Of a stretch of DNA of 64,000 bases, positions 51,203 to 60,089 are shown piece by piece. Location: positions 134,506-198,505 of the forward strand of contig JACPDI010000012.1 of the NCBI GenBank assembly GCA_016184105.1, read 5' to 3'. The position numbers were made by a program, and so were the translations under genes. The stretch's first letter is position 1. Each line of letters starts with the position of its first letter. The stretch comes from Acidobacteriota bacterium. GTDB taxonomy: Bacteria > Acidobacteriota > Vicinamibacteria > Vicinamibacterales > 2-12-FULL-66-21. The notes under the pieces are model-generated. The model saw nothing but the letters and a program-made list of their open reading frames with translations, made no database searches and was not told the DNA's origin.

Positions 51203-52111
51203 ATGTCTCTTGCGGCCGCTATCGCACTTTGTGTTGGCCTGATCGCCCCCATATCAGACAACCAAACAACCACTCCAAAACCGCAGCCGTCTGGTCGGGC
51301 CGCCGTGTCATCGGCGAAGATGACCAACGGTGACGTCATTCAGATGATATCGGCCGGATTGTCGGAACAGGTCATCATGGAGGCGATCCGCCAAGCATCT
51401 GCAAAGAACTTCGATCTGACTCCGGCCGGCCTCGTGACGCTGAAAAAGGCAGGGGCATCTGACACGTTGATTCTGTCGATGCAAGCGGGTGACGCCCGCG
51501 CCGGGAACGGCGGCTCTGCCGCGGCGGATGCGGCGAGCCCTGCAAGGGTTTCACCGGCGGTGTCTTCCGAGAAGAAGTCTCTTGCAGGTGTGTTGCCCGC
51601 GATTCCGGCAGCCGTTCGAACCGAGGACGGCGTCTACTATGCCGAGGATCGTTCGGTGCACCGAATCGAGGCGAAGACGCCTTACCAGACACGAACCGGT
51701 AGCACGGCGGTGAGCCGGCTGACATTCGGAATCAAAAAGGCCAGGTTGAACGCGATGCTGCCTGGGTTGAGCGCCGATCTTCAGGTGAGTCAGTCGCCAG
51801 GATTCTACGTACACCTTGCCGAAAATGAGTCAGTAGGTGAGTACTATCTCGTTCGTTTCACGGTCAAACAGCAACAGGGACGGCGGGAGCTTGAAGTCGG
51901 CTCGGCTGGTTTTGGCAAAGCACAAGCCGGGTTCGCGGAGAAGGACATTTTTCTGGTTGATGCCAAACGCCTCGACAGGGACATCTACTTCGTGACGCCC
52001 AAAACGGCGCTGCCCGAAGGGGAGTACTCGCTGTTGGTGGTTCCCCAGGTCACAGGATCAGGTCAGACAGGCCTTACGCCCAGAAAGATCTTTGACTTCG
52101 GTGTTCGCTGA
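51203..52111 (+). CDS. Secreted hypothetical protein with conserved N-terminal helical motif
   Basis: A 302-residue protein with a weak signal peptide (MSLAAAIALCVGLIAPISD). The conserved part is KMTNGDVIQMISAGLSEQVI followed by MEAIRQASAKNFDLTPAGLVTLKKAGASDTLI, a helical motif I associate with acidobacterial exported proteins. A beta-rich domain fills the C-terminal half. AAGGAG lies 8-10 nt before the ATG. It is 143 nt downstream of the VWA operon on the same strand and may belong to it. Function is unknown. Confidence 0.65.
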   Translation: MSLAAAIALCVGLIAPISDNQTTTPKPQPSGRAAVSSAKMTNGDVIQMISAGLSEQVIMEAIRQASAKNFDLTPAGLVTLKKAGASDTLILSMQAGDARAGNGGSAAADAASPARVSPAVSSEKKSLAGVLPAIPAAVRTEDGVYYAEDRSVHRIEAKTPYQTRTGSTAVSRLTFGIKKARLNAMLPGLSADLQVSQSPGFYVHLAENESVGEYYLVRFTVKQQQGRRELEVGSAGFGKAQAGFAEKDIFLVDAKRLDRDIYFVTPKTALPEGEYSLLVVPQVTGSGQTGLTPRKIFDFGVR

Positions 52112-52383
52112 CGATAAGTCTCAAGTGTGTTGATGATTCGTAGCTGCCAAGCCAAAGGCGGCCTGTTCTTCGGAACGCCTGCGACATCAGCGATGACTGG
52201 ATCGATGCGATGCACGTATGGGCCGAACGTGCGTGCAGCCTGGTGTCCCCTGGCGGTGGAGTTCTGACGGAACCCTGAAAAACGCCGAACGCGAGCTCTC
52301 ACCGCTGAACACGCAGAAAACTCCGAGGCTTGTTTTGAAAAAGGAGTTCTGCGGGTTTCGCGGCGGGAGTCAGCTGAAAGAGC
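52112..52383. other. Repeat-bearing gap downstream of the VWA operon
   Basis: This 272-nt stretch holds no gene I can support. It contains copy 4 of the CCGCGGA-type repeat (52297-52320) and borders the REP-like palindrome at 52384. With that palindrome and the 15-bp duplication, the gene-free interval reaches 342 nt. Confidence 0.6.
52297..52320 (+). repeat. CCGCGGA-type dispersed repeat, copy 4
   Basis: CTCACCGCTGAACACGCAG, a shorter and diverged copy, lies 185 nt after the nearest stop instead of directly at it. Confidence 0.55.
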
Positions 52384-52440
52384 GAAGGGGACAGTCACCC
52401 TTTTCGTCCGGGTCTCGCGAAAAGGGTGACTGTCCCCTTC
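52384..52440. repeat. REP-like palindrome, copy A
   Basis: Perfect 23-bp inverted arms (52384-52406 and 52418-52440; core GGGGACAGTCACCCTTTTC) around an 11-nt loop. Copy B is at 63801-63857. The layout is that of REP elements mobilised by RAYT-type transposases, none of which is in this window. It lies immediately beyond the 3' end of dinB. Confidence 0.85.
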
Positions 52441-52464
52441 AAAACGGCACCCTTCAAAACGGCA
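52435..52464. repeat. 15-bp tandem duplication at the REP/dinB junction
   Basis: CCCTTCAAAACGGCA occurs twice in direct succession (52435-52449, 52450-52464). The second copy contains the dinB stop; the first overlaps the last bases of the REP arm. It may be a footprint of the REP insertion. Confidence 0.85.
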
Positions 52465-53539
52465 GCCAGCCGGCCGCCGCTTCTTCGTCGGTCAGCAGGT
52501 TGTGCACGCTGACGCCGAGCAGGCGCACCGGGGTCGTCGCGGCGCCCGTCCTGGAGAGCAGGTCGATTGCGGCAGCGCGGATCAGGGCGGCATCGCGGGT
52601 TGGGGCCGGAAACGTCCGGCTTCGCGTGATCGTGGTGAAGTCCGAGTACCGGACTTTGATCGTGACCGTGCGGCAGACGCGGCGCTTTCGTTCGAGCCAC
52701 TGGATGCACTCGTCTGCCATCTCGCCGAGCGACTCGCGCATCTCGTCGATGTCGGTGAGGTCTTTCGCGTAAGTATTCTCCGTCCCGCAGGACTTCGCCG
52801 GGCGGTTCGGCTCGACTTGGCGGTCGTCGCGGCCGTGGGCGAGATCGATGAGACCATCCGCCCAGCTGCCCACGGCTTCCTCGAGGACCCTCGGATCCGC
52901 GTTCCGGACGTCCACCAGCCTTTCTATCCCGCGCGCGCGCAACTTCCGCGCGGTCACCGGCCCGACCCCCCAGAGCGCGTCGACCGGGAGCTGCTGCAGA
53001 AACGACTCCATCCGCTCCGGCGCGATGACCGTCAGGCCATCCGGCTTCTTCCATCCGGACGCGATCTTCGCGAGGAACTTGTTCGGCGCAACGCCGGCTG
53101 ACGCGGTGAGCTGCGTGCGCTCGCGGATCGCCTCTTTGATCCGCCTGGCCACGTTCACCCCGAGCGGCTCGTGCCACGCGTTCTCGGTCACGTCGAGATA
53201 CGCCTCGTCCAGCGACAAGCCCTCGACGAGCGGCGTGACCGATCGAAAGATGTCGAACACCTGGCGGGAGGCAGCGGTGTATTTCGCAAAATCCGGCCGC
53301 ACGATGACCAGCTCGGGACACAGGCGGGCCGCCTTGGCCATCGACATCGCCGAATGCACACCGAAGGCACGGGCCTCGTAGCTCGCCGCGGCCACGACGC
53401 CCCGATGCTCGGGCGATCCCCCGACGACCACCGGCCTGCCGCGCAGCGACGGGTCGTCACGCTGCTCAACAGACGCGTAGAAGGCGTCCATGTCGACGTG
53501 AAGGATGCGGCGCATCACAGGGTTCAGGGAGACCATCAT
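52454..53539 (-). CDS. dinB: DNA polymerase IV
   Basis: A 361-residue Y-family translesion polymerase. Catalytic acids are in HVDMDAFYASVEQRDDPSLRG (near residues 14-34) and SLDEAYLDVTE. The helix-hairpin-helix region is LWGVGPVTARKLRARGI and the little-finger domain is complete. It copies past DNA lesions at the cost of fidelity. ATG at 53539 or 53515 are both possible; the second begins MRRILHVDMDAFY and is closer to the usual family start. A REP-like element abuts its 3' end. Confidence 0.95.
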   Translation of the reverse strand: MMVSLNPVMRRILHVDMDAFYASVEQRDDPSLRGRPVVVGGSPEHRGVVAAASYEARAFGVHSAMSMAKAARLCPELVIVRPDFAKYTAASRQVFDIFRSVTPLVEGLSLDEAYLDVTENAWHEPLGVNVARRIKEAIRERTQLTASAGVAPNKFLAKIASGWKKPDGLTVIAPERMESFLQQLPVDALWGVGPVTARKLRARGIERLVDVRNADPRVLEEAVGSWADGLIDLAHGRDDRQVEPNRPAKSCGTENTYAKDLTDIDEMRESLGEMADECIQWLERKRRVCRTVTIKVRYSDFTTITRSRTFPAPTRDAALIRAAAIDLLSRTGAATTPVRLLGVSVHNLLTDEEAAAGWLPF

Positions 53540-53606
53540 GCCACGGTAGAGCTTCTCAAACGGCTTGCTTGACTCGCAGTCGCGACGGGCGCAGCATTCA
53601 CCCTCA

Positions 53607-53627
53607 TTGACCCTGAACCCTGAAGCC
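53607..53627 (+). repeat. CCCTGAA-type short repeat upstream of the radical SAM gene
   Basis: TTGACCCTGAACCCTGAAGCC, a 7-8-nt period repeat in the 106-nt divergent gap between dinB and the radical SAM gene. I see no clear promoter here. Confidence 0.5.
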
Positions 53628-53645
53628 TAAATCCCAGCCCCTGAC

Positions 53646-55220
53646 GTGAGAGCCCTCCTCCTCTCCATGCCCGACTCCTTCGAGCACACGCCCGCGCTGA
53701 CCATGCGGATGCCGAACGCGGCGTTGACCTCGCTGGCGGGCAACGTGGACGCGCATCACCAGGTTTACGTGGCCGACCTGATTTGCGTGCAGAACCGCGT
53801 GGCGGCGACGGTGCGCGAGCTGATGGCGCAACTGCGGCCGGAGGTCGTCGGCCTCTCGATCATGACGTTTCAGCGGCGAACCGCCCTTGGCATCATTCGC
53901 ATCGCCCGGGACCTGTCGCCATCCGCGCGGGTCGTCGTCGGCGGATACGATGCGAGCCTCGCGCCCGAGGAGTACGAGCGGCCGGAGTCAGGCGTGGATT
54001 TCATCGTGCGCGGGGAAGGGGACCTGACGTTCCGCGATCTGTTGCGCGCGCTGGAGAGAGCGGAGCCGTTCGACGGCATCGCGGGGCTGTCATGGCGGCG
54101 GCGGGACGGCGAGGTCGTGCGCAACCCTCCGCGCCCGGTGAGCCGGCTCGGCGACGAGATCCGGCCGCCGAACCGCGCCGCGCGCGTGCTGCGCGGGTAC
54201 ACGTTCCTCGGCCGGCACATCGACATCGTGGAGACATCGCGAGGCTGTACGTACGACTGCAGCTTCTGCTCGATTATCGAGATGCGGGGCCGCAACTTCG
54301 AAACGTGGGCCTTCGACCGCGTCCTGGCGGACATCGCCGATGCGCAGCGGCACGGCGCGCGCACGATCTTCATCGTCGACGACAACATCACGCTGAACGT
54401 GCGCCGCTTCGAGGCGCTGTGCGAGGCGATCATCGCTGCCGGGCTGAATCGCGTGGACTACATCGTGCAGGCGATGACATCGTCCATTGCCGCTCACGGG
54501 GAGGCGCTGGCGCCGCTGATGCGCCGCGCGGGGTTCCGCTACGTGTTTCTCGGCATCGAGAACATCGTCGAGCGCGACCTGGCGTTTCTCAAGGCCACGG
54601 CGAAGAATACCGCGCGGGCGGGCGGGCGGGCGGCGGGGAACGCCAGCGCGCGGGCGTGCGAGCACATCCGGCGAAACGGCATGTTCGTCGTCGGGGGGCT
54701 CATCGTCGGCAACCCCGACGATACGTGCGAATCAATTGAAGCGAACCTCGCGTTCGCGCGCGAGCACGTGGACTGGCCCTACATCCAGCACCCGACGCCG
54801 TATCCGGGGACGCCCATGACGAAGGACTTCCGGGAGCACGGCCTCATCGTCAATGAGAATGTGGACGAATACGACGGGACGACCGCGGTGGTGCGCACCA
54901 GGCATCTCGCCGCCGAGGACGTGGAGTTCCTGCGGTGGCGCGCCGAGCGATGGATGAAGTCGCGGCATTTTCCGAACGTGCTGCGCCACGATCCCGCGTT
55001 CGTGCTGAGGCACGCCAGACGGATGTTCGCTCACACGTTCCGCGGGTGCGGCGTGCGCACGATTCTCGGCCTCGAGGACGAGCGAACGGCGTTCGCACGC
55101 TACAAGGCGATCCGCCGGCGCGAGCGGGACTACATGGGGCCGGACGCGCCGAAGGCGACGCGGTGGCGGTCGATCCAGTACGGCCACGGCACGAGCAGCC
55201 AGGCGGCAAGCGCGCCGTAG
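53646..55220 (+). CDS. B12-binding domain radical SAM protein
   Basis: A 524-residue protein. The N-terminal cobalamin-binding-like fold (about 1-150) contains VVGLSIMTFQ and VVVGGYDASLAPEEY but no clear DxHxxG. The radical SAM cluster motif is Cys201, Cys205 and Cys208 in SRGCTYDCSFCSI, followed by FIVDDNITLN and YVFLGIENI. Relatives include methyltransferases and the bacteriochlorophyll, hopanoid and lipid-modifying enzymes; the substrate is unknown. It starts with GTG. Its 3' end overlaps the YdjM-like gene by 91 nt in antiparallel. Confidence 0.85.
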   Translation: MRALLLSMPDSFEHTPALTMRMPNAALTSLAGNVDAHHQVYVADLICVQNRVAATVRELMAQLRPEVVGLSIMTFQRRTALGIIRIARDLSPSARVVVGGYDASLAPEEYERPESGVDFIVRGEGDLTFRDLLRALERAEPFDGIAGLSWRRRDGEVVRNPPRPVSRLGDEIRPPNRAARVLRGYTFLGRHIDIVETSRGCTYDCSFCSIIEMRGRNFETWAFDRVLADIADAQRHGARTIFIVDDNITLNVRRFEALCEAIIAAGLNRVDYIVQAMTSSIAAHGEALAPLMRRAGFRYVFLGIENIVERDLAFLKATAKNTARAGGRAAGNASARACEHIRRNGMFVVGGLIVGNPDDTCESIEANLAFAREHVDWPYIQHPTPYPGTPMTKDFREHGLIVNENVDEYDGTTAVVRTRHLAAEDVEFLRWRAERWMKSRHFPNVLRHDPAFVLRHARRMFAHTFRGCGVRTILGLEDERTAFARYKAIRRRERDYMGPDAPKATRWRSIQYGHGTSSQAASAP

Positions 55221-55804
55221 GCGAGCGCGCGCGCGTCCGGCGGCGGAGGACCGAACGCGTTCAGTAGATAGATGACGAGGAGAAACGCGACAAGGCCGAG
55301 CAGTGACCATCGGCCCACCGCGTCGCGCGGCCGCGTCGAGCGGACGTAAACGGCCAGGCCTGCGGCGAACAGGGTGCCCTCGACGAGCAGCGTCGCGGGA
55401 ACGGAGTTCCACAATCCGAGCCCGACATGAGGGCCATCCGGCAGCACGGGCATGTCCGGACCGTGGCTGACGAAGTCGAGCACCCAGTGGCTCATCACGG
55501 CTGCAGCGACGACAAGCGCAGCCCGCCCGGCGCGATGCCGCGAGTACCACAGGCCCGCCGCCAGCGCGGCCCAGAGCAGGCCGCCGGGAACGCTATGGGT
55601 GATCGGATAGTCATAGAAATCGAGCGGCGTAAACGCCGTGTTCCCCGGATCGATGCGAGCGTGCTCGAGGCCGAGAACGAGGAAGATCGGCCAGAGGAGA
55701 TCGACCAACGAGACGGCGACAAACAGGGTACCCAGCGAAACACGCGGCGCAATCCGCTTGGCGGCAAGACCCACGGCAACGTGACCTATGAACACACTGC
55801 TCAT
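55130..55804 (-). CDS. YdjM/DUF457-like inner-membrane protein
   Basis: A 224-residue protein with about six hydrophobic helices. Conserved His/Asp positions fit the YdjM-like putative membrane hydrolase family: FIGHVAVGLAAK at the start, YPITHSVPGGLLWAAL, and VMSHWVLDFVSHGPD. Catalysis in this family is not proven. The start codon overlaps the divergent DUF1684 gene start by 17 nt, and its last 30 codons run antiparallel into the radical SAM gene; the natural end may be near YWIDRHR. Confidence 0.65.
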   Translation of the reverse strand: MSSVFIGHVAVGLAAKRIAPRVSLGTLFVAVSLVDLLWPIFLVLGLEHARIDPGNTAFTPLDFYDYPITHSVPGGLLWAALAAGLWYSRHRAGRAALVVAAAVMSHWVLDFVSHGPDMPVLPDGPHVGLGLWNSVPATLLVEGTLFAAGLAVYVRSTRPRDAVGRWSLLGLVAFLLVIYLLNAFGPPPPDARALAYGALAAWLLVPWPYWIDRHRVAFGASGPM

Positions 55805-56603
55805 TGTAATGGCGCTGGCGATACAGCCCGCGGTTGACGGGTATGTCGCTGAAATCCAGAAGTGGCGCGCCGGGCGCGAAGCGGCGCTGCGTGCCGACGA
55901 CGGGTGGTTGAGCGTCGCGGGCTTGTACTGGCTGAAGGAGGGCATCAACACCGCCGGCAGCGCCGCATCGAACGACATCGTGCTGCCCGGCGCCGCGCCG
56001 CCGCGGCTCGGCCGCTTCGAGTTGAAGCGGCAGACGGTGACGTTCACGGCCGCGCCGGGCGTGGCCGCGGCCGAGCACGAGGGCCTCGTGCGCTTCGGCC
56101 CGCTGACGATGTTCCCCATCAAGCGCGGCGACCGGCATGCCATCAGGCTTCGGGACACGGAGAACGCGCGTCGCCGGGAGTTCAGAGGCCTGCGCTGGTA
56201 TCCGGTCAAGCCGGAGTACCGGGTCAGGGGCCGGTTCATCCCGCACGACGAACGGCGCGTCGAGATCGCGAACGTGCTGGGGGGCACGTTCGAGATGATC
56301 AACCCGGGCCGGATCGAGCTGACAATCGACGGCCATACCGTGCGCCTCGAGGCCCTGTACGAGACCGACGAGAAAGAGGAGTTCTTCCTGATCTTCCGCG
56401 ACCGTACGAGCGAAACCGAGACCTACCATGCCGGCAGGTACCTGTATGCCGATCTTCCCAAGACGGGGAGCGGCGCGGTCGTCGTGGACTTCAATAGGGC
56501 ATACAGCCCGCCGTGTGCATTCACCGACTACGCAACCTGCCCCCTGCCGCCGCCGCAAAACCAGCTGCCGTTTCGCATTCCGGCGGGCGAAAAACGGCCG
56601 TAA
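55788..56603 (+). CDS. DUF1684 domain protein
   Basis: A 271-residue protein with the DUF1684 core: IQKWRAGREAALRADDGWLS, LYWLKEG, then RFIPHDERRVEIANVLGG and a C-terminal FNRAYSPPCAFTDYATCPLPP with paired Cys residues. The short hydrophobic start suggests export, but the signal is weak. Function is not established for this family. ATG at 55788 overlaps the divergent gene start; ATG at 55809 is an alternative that would remove the overlap. The stop is followed at once by a GGCACAA repeat. Confidence 0.8.
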   Translation: MNTLLIVMALAIQPAVDGYVAEIQKWRAGREAALRADDGWLSVAGLYWLKEGINTAGSAASNDIVLPGAAPPRLGRFELKRQTVTFTAAPGVAAAEHEGLVRFGPLTMFPIKRGDRHAIRLRDTENARRREFRGLRWYPVKPEYRVRGRFIPHDERRVEIANVLGGTFEMINPGRIELTIDGHTVRLEALYETDEKEEFFLIFRDRTSETETYHAGRYLYADLPKTGSGAVVVDFNRAYSPPCAFTDYATCPLPPPQNQLPFRIPAGEKRP

Positions 56604-56881
56604 CAGGCACAAGGCACAAGAACGAAGCGTCAGGCAACGGGCTCCGGGCATGACATACGAGCCGTGCCTTCTGCCTCGTCCCCCGCCCTCTGGCAGCGCC
56701 CTTGCTCGAGGGGCGGGGCGAACGACCTCAGCGGTTGCCTGCTATGGCACGGAACCGCGCAGGTTCGCACTTGCTGGAGACGGGTGTCAGGCCTGATAAT
56801 GCAGGTCCAATCTCTGGCGGGGAAGCGAGGGGCACTCCCCGTCCCACCCGACTCCAGCATTCCAGAAGGAAGGACGCGCCG
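56604..56881 (+). other. glnN leader region with GGCACAA inverted repeat
   Basis: This 278-nt gap has AGGCACAAGGCACAAG at 56605-56620 directly after the DUF1684 stop. GTGCCTTCTGCCT at 56664-56676 is its near-inverse and could pair with it (11 of 13). Towards the gene an AAGGAAGGA ribosome site precedes the glnN ATG. No known riboswitch consensus is evident to me. Confidence 0.45.
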
Positions 56882-59101
56882 ATGGGTTCCGCGGCACTTA
56901 GCGAAGCGATCAGAAGCATTACTGAGTGGGGCATCAATGTCGGCCGCGCGCAACAGGCCGACACCAACGGCGCGCGGATCGACGAACAGGTGCAGCAGAT
57001 ACAGCACGCGGCCGAGTTGTTCGGCTCCCTGACGTTCAACGACGACGTGCAGCGGTCGCGCCTGCCCAAGGAGGTGTACCGCGCGCTGCGGCGCACGGTG
57101 ACGATGGGGGAGCCGCTCGACCACACGATCGCCGACATCATCGCGACGGCGATGAAGGACTGGGCGGTCGAACACGGCGCGACCCACTATACGCACTGGT
57201 TCCAGCCGATGAGCGGCATCACGGCGGAGAAGCACGACTCGTTTCTCGTGCCGACGCCGGATGGCCGGGCGATCGCCGAGTTCGGCGGCAAGGAACTGAT
57301 CAAGGGGGAGCCGGACGCGTCGAGCTTTCCGTCCGGCGGCATGCGGTCCACCTTCGAGGCGCGCGGCTACACCGCGTGGGACCCGACGAGCGCCCCGTGG
57401 CTGCTGGTGAGCTCGAACGGGACGACGCTCGTCATCCCGAGCGCCTTCGTGAGCTGGACGGGCGAGGCCCTCGACAAGAAGACGCCGCTCCTGCGCTCGA
57501 TGGAGGCGCTGTCGAAGCAGGCGGTGCGGATCCTGAAGCTGTTCGGCTCGCGGGCGCAGCGCGTGGTGACGACGTGCGGCCCCGAGCAGGAGTACTTCCT
57601 GATCGATCGCAACTTCTACTTCAACCGTCCCGACCTGATCAACGCCGGCCGCACGCTGTTCGGGGCGCGGCCGCCGAAGGGCCAGGAGATGGAGGACCAG
57701 TACTTCGGGTCGATTCCCGACCGCGTGCTCGCGTGCATGATGGAGGTCGAGCGCGAGCTGTACAAGGTCGGCGTCCCCGTGAAGACGCGGCACAACGAGG
57801 TTGCGCCGAGCCAGTACGAGATCGCCCCGATCTTCGAGAATGCCAACGTCGCCACCGATCACCAGATGATGACGATGGAGACGCTCAAGCGCGTGGCGCC
57901 GAAGTACGGCCTTGCGTGCCTGGTGCACGAGAAGCCGTTTGCCGGCGTCAACGGCTCCGGCAAGCACTTGAACTGGAGCATCAGCGACGACCTGGGGAAC
58001 AACCTGTTGAACCCGGGAGAGACGCCGCACGACAACATCCAGTTCCTGGTGTTCTGCTCGGCGGTGATGCGCGCGGTGAACCGCTTCCAGGGCCTGATCC
58101 GATCGAGCGTCGCGAGCGCGGGAAACGATCACCGGCTCGGCGCGAACGAGGCGCCGCCGGCGATCATCTCGATCTTCCTCGGCGACATGCTCACCGACAT
58201 CTTCGAGCAGATCGAGCACGGCCGGGCGAAGTCCACGCGGAGCGGCGGCATCCTCGAGACGGGCGTCACCGTGCTGCCGAAGCTTCCGCGCGACGCGGGG
58301 GATCGGAATCGCACGAGCCCCTTCGCGTTCACCGGCAACAAGTTCGAGTTCCGCGCCGTGGCGTCAAGCCAGAACGTCGCGTTCCCGGCGATCTCGCTGA
58401 ACCTCGCGGTCACCGAGTCGCTGGATTACGTCGCGACGCACCTGGAGAACGCGCTCAGCAGCGGCCGGCAGCTCGAGGACGCGGTGAAGGACCTGCTCGT
58501 CTCGCTCGTGAAGGAGAACAAGCGGATCGTCTTCAACGGCAACGGGTACGCGCCGGAGTGGCACGCCGAGGCCGAGCAGCGCGGGCTGCTGAATCTGAAG
58601 ACGTCGGTCGACGCCTACGGCGAGCTGATCAAGCCCGAGGTGGTCAAGGCGTTCGAGAAGTACAAGGTCCTCAACGAGCGCGAGCTGCACGCGCGCTATG
58701 AAGTGAACGTCGAGGCTTATTGCAAGACCGTGAACGTCGAGGCGCAGCTCATGGTGCTGATGGCGAACCGGTACATCCTGCCGGCCGCCCTCGAGTACCA
58801 GACCGCCGTCGCCAATACGGTGAATGCGACCAGGGCGGCGGGCGTGGAGCCGGGGGAGACGCCGAAGATGCTGGCGCGCGTGGCCTCGCTCGTGAGCGAG
58901 CTGCGCACGCGCACAGATGCGCTGGCGTCCGCCTGCGAGCACGAGAACTCCGGGTCGTCGGACGCGCACGCGCGCTACATGCGCGACACGGTGGTGCCGG
59001 CCATGGCCGCGCTGAGGGAGACGGGCGACACGCTGGAGACGCTCGTGCCGCACGCGATGTGGCCGCTGCCGACGTACAGAGAGATGCTGTTTATCAAGTA
59101 G
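56882..59101 (+). CDS. glnN: Glutamine synthetase type III
   Basis: A 739-residue GSIII, the long dodecameric class that is distinct from GlnA. Diagnostic segments are [78 protein letters not shown] and [17 protein letters not shown]. It makes glutamine from glutamate, ammonia and ATP in the cytoplasm. AAGGAAGGA ends 5 nt before the ATG. A good hairpin terminator follows 37 nt after the stop. Confidence 0.96.
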   Translation: MGSAALSEAIRSITEWGINVGRAQQADTNGARIDEQVQQIQHAAELFGSLTFNDDVQRSRLPKEVYRALRRTVTMGEPLDHTIADIIATAMKDWAVEHGATHYTHWFQPMSGITAEKHDSFLVPTPDGRAIAEFGGKELIKGEPDASSFPSGGMRSTFEARGYTAWDPTSAPWLLVSSNGTTLVIPSAFVSWTGEALDKKTPLLRSMEALSKQAVRILKLFGSRAQRVVTTCGPEQEYFLIDRNFYFNRPDLINAGRTLFGARPPKGQEMEDQYFGSIPDRVLACMMEVERELYKVGVPVKTRHNEVAPSQYEIAPIFENANVATDHQMMTMETLKRVAPKYGLACLVHEKPFAGVNGSGKHLNWSISDDLGNNLLNPGETPHDNIQFLVFCSAVMRAVNRFQGLIRSSVASAGNDHRLGANEAPPAIISIFLGDMLTDIFEQIEHGRAKSTRSGGILETGVTVLPKLPRDAGDRNRTSPFAFTGNKFEFRAVASSQNVAFPAISLNLAVTESLDYVATHLENALSSGRQLEDAVKDLLVSLVKENKRIVFNGNGYAPEWHAEAEQRGLLNLKTSVDAYGELIKPEVVKAFEKYKVLNERELHARYEVNVEAYCKTVNVEAQLMVLMANRYILPAALEYQTAVANTVNATRAAGVEPGETPKMLARVASLVSELRTRTDALASACEHENSGSSDAHARYMRDTVVPAMAALRETGDTLETLVPHAMWPLPTYREMLFIK

Positions 59102-59130
59102 TGGTCAGTGGTCAGTGGCCAGGGGCCAGG
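59099..59130 (+). repeat. GTGGTCA short repeat directly after the glnN stop
   Basis: TAGTGGTCAGTGGTCAGTGG followed by CCAGGGGCCAGG: 7-nt units that begin inside the stop codon of glnN. Confidence 0.7.
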
Positions 59131-59138
59131 TACGGACG

Positions 59139-59170
59139 AAGGGCCGGCTGAAGGATGCCGGCCCTTTTTT
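59139..59170 (+). terminator. Rho-independent terminator of glnN
   Basis: A perfect 10-bp stem AAGGGCCGGC / GCCGGCCCTT (59139-59148 and 59157-59166) with an 8-nt loop, followed by a run of T. It also borders the stop of the convergent PhzF gene at 59169. Confidence 0.9.
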
Positions 59171-60074
59171 ATTGTGCCTGAAGGGTTCCTTCGCCGACGA
59201 GGACCGCTTTCCCGCCCACGCGGACCCGCGTGACCTCGTCCCCCTCAGCATCGATCGACACGTGAACGCGGCTTGGCCTGCCCATCTTCACGCCCTGCAG
59301 GCTGACGAAGTGCCTCGCGCGATCCGCGTCGAGCAGGTCGTGCCTGACCAGGTAGCAGCCCAGAGGCCCGCTCGCGGCACCGGTGGCGGGATCCTCGGAG
59401 ACGCCCAGCCCCGGGGCAAACATGCGGCTGTACGCGGTCGCTTCGTCCGGCCCTTCGTCGAGCGAAAAGAGGAACAGCGGGTACAGCGGCAGGTTCCGAT
59501 CGTGGAAGAAGCGATGCATCGCGAGGCGGTCGGGCTCGGCCTGGTCCACAGCCTTCCGTGACTTCAGCGGCAGGAACACGAACGGCACGCCGCACGAGAC
59601 TTCCTCGACCGGCAGGTCCATCACCTGGTCGGGATCGATCCCGAGCGCGTCGGCAAGCGCGCGCGGCCGCTCCGCCACCGCGCCGTAGGTCGGGACCTGC
59701 TGCCTCATCCACGCGAACGACAGCCGGTGGGCCTCCCATTCGAGCTCCACGGGCGTCGGGCCGACGGGGAGCTCGAAGGTGAACACGTGCCGCCCGGGCT
59801 CGATCACACCGAGGTGCGCCAGCGCAAACGTGCTGCCGATCGTCGGATGCCCGGCCATCGGCATCTCTTCGCCGGGCGTGAAGATCCGCATCCGCACGTC
59901 GCCCGTCTTCTCGGGAGGCAGGATGAAGGTGCTCTCCGAGAAGTTCATCTCGCGCGTCATCCGCAGCATGGCTGCGGGCTCCAGCCCCTGGGCCTGGGGA
60001 AAAACGGCGAGCTGGTTCCCCTCGAAGGCGCGGTCGGTGAACACGTCCAGGTGGAGGTAGCGGTACTGGCGCAT
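59169..60074 (-). CDS. PhzF family isomerase/epimerase
   Basis: A 301-residue PhzF-fold protein. Family signatures are HLDVFTDRAFEGNQLAVFP at the start, the catalytic Glu in MNFSESTFILPP, TPGEEMPMAGHPTIGSTFAL and EDPATGAASGPLGCYLV. PhzF-like enzymes catalyse proton shifts on small ring or sugar substrates; only one member makes phenazine, so no phenazine pathway is implied. The gene ends in the glnN terminator and starts 15 nt after the stop of the type II topoisomerase gene, so it may share that gene's transcript. Confidence 0.9.
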   Translation of the reverse strand: MRQYRYLHLDVFTDRAFEGNQLAVFPQAQGLEPAAMLRMTREMNFSESTFILPPEKTGDVRMRIFTPGEEMPMAGHPTIGSTFALAHLGVIEPGRHVFTFELPVGPTPVELEWEAHRLSFAWMRQQVPTYGAVAERPRALADALGIDPDQVMDLPVEEVSCGVPFVFLPLKSRKAVDQAEPDRLAMHRFFHDRNLPLYPLFLFSLDEGPDEATAYSRMFAPGLGVSEDPATGAASGPLGCYLVRHDLLDADRARHFVSLQGVKMGRPSRVHVSIDAEGDEVTRVRVGGKAVLVGEGTLQAQ

Positions 60075-60089
60075 ACGGTGGTGCGAGCC

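Noticed and set aside
56604-56881. Glutamine riboswitch in the glnN leader
   Set aside because: No known glutamine-aptamer consensus could be recognised; only a repeat-derived hairpin is visible.
59169-60074. Phenazine biosynthesis inferred from the PhzF protein
   Set aside because: PhzF-fold enzymes are widespread and no other phz genes are in the window.
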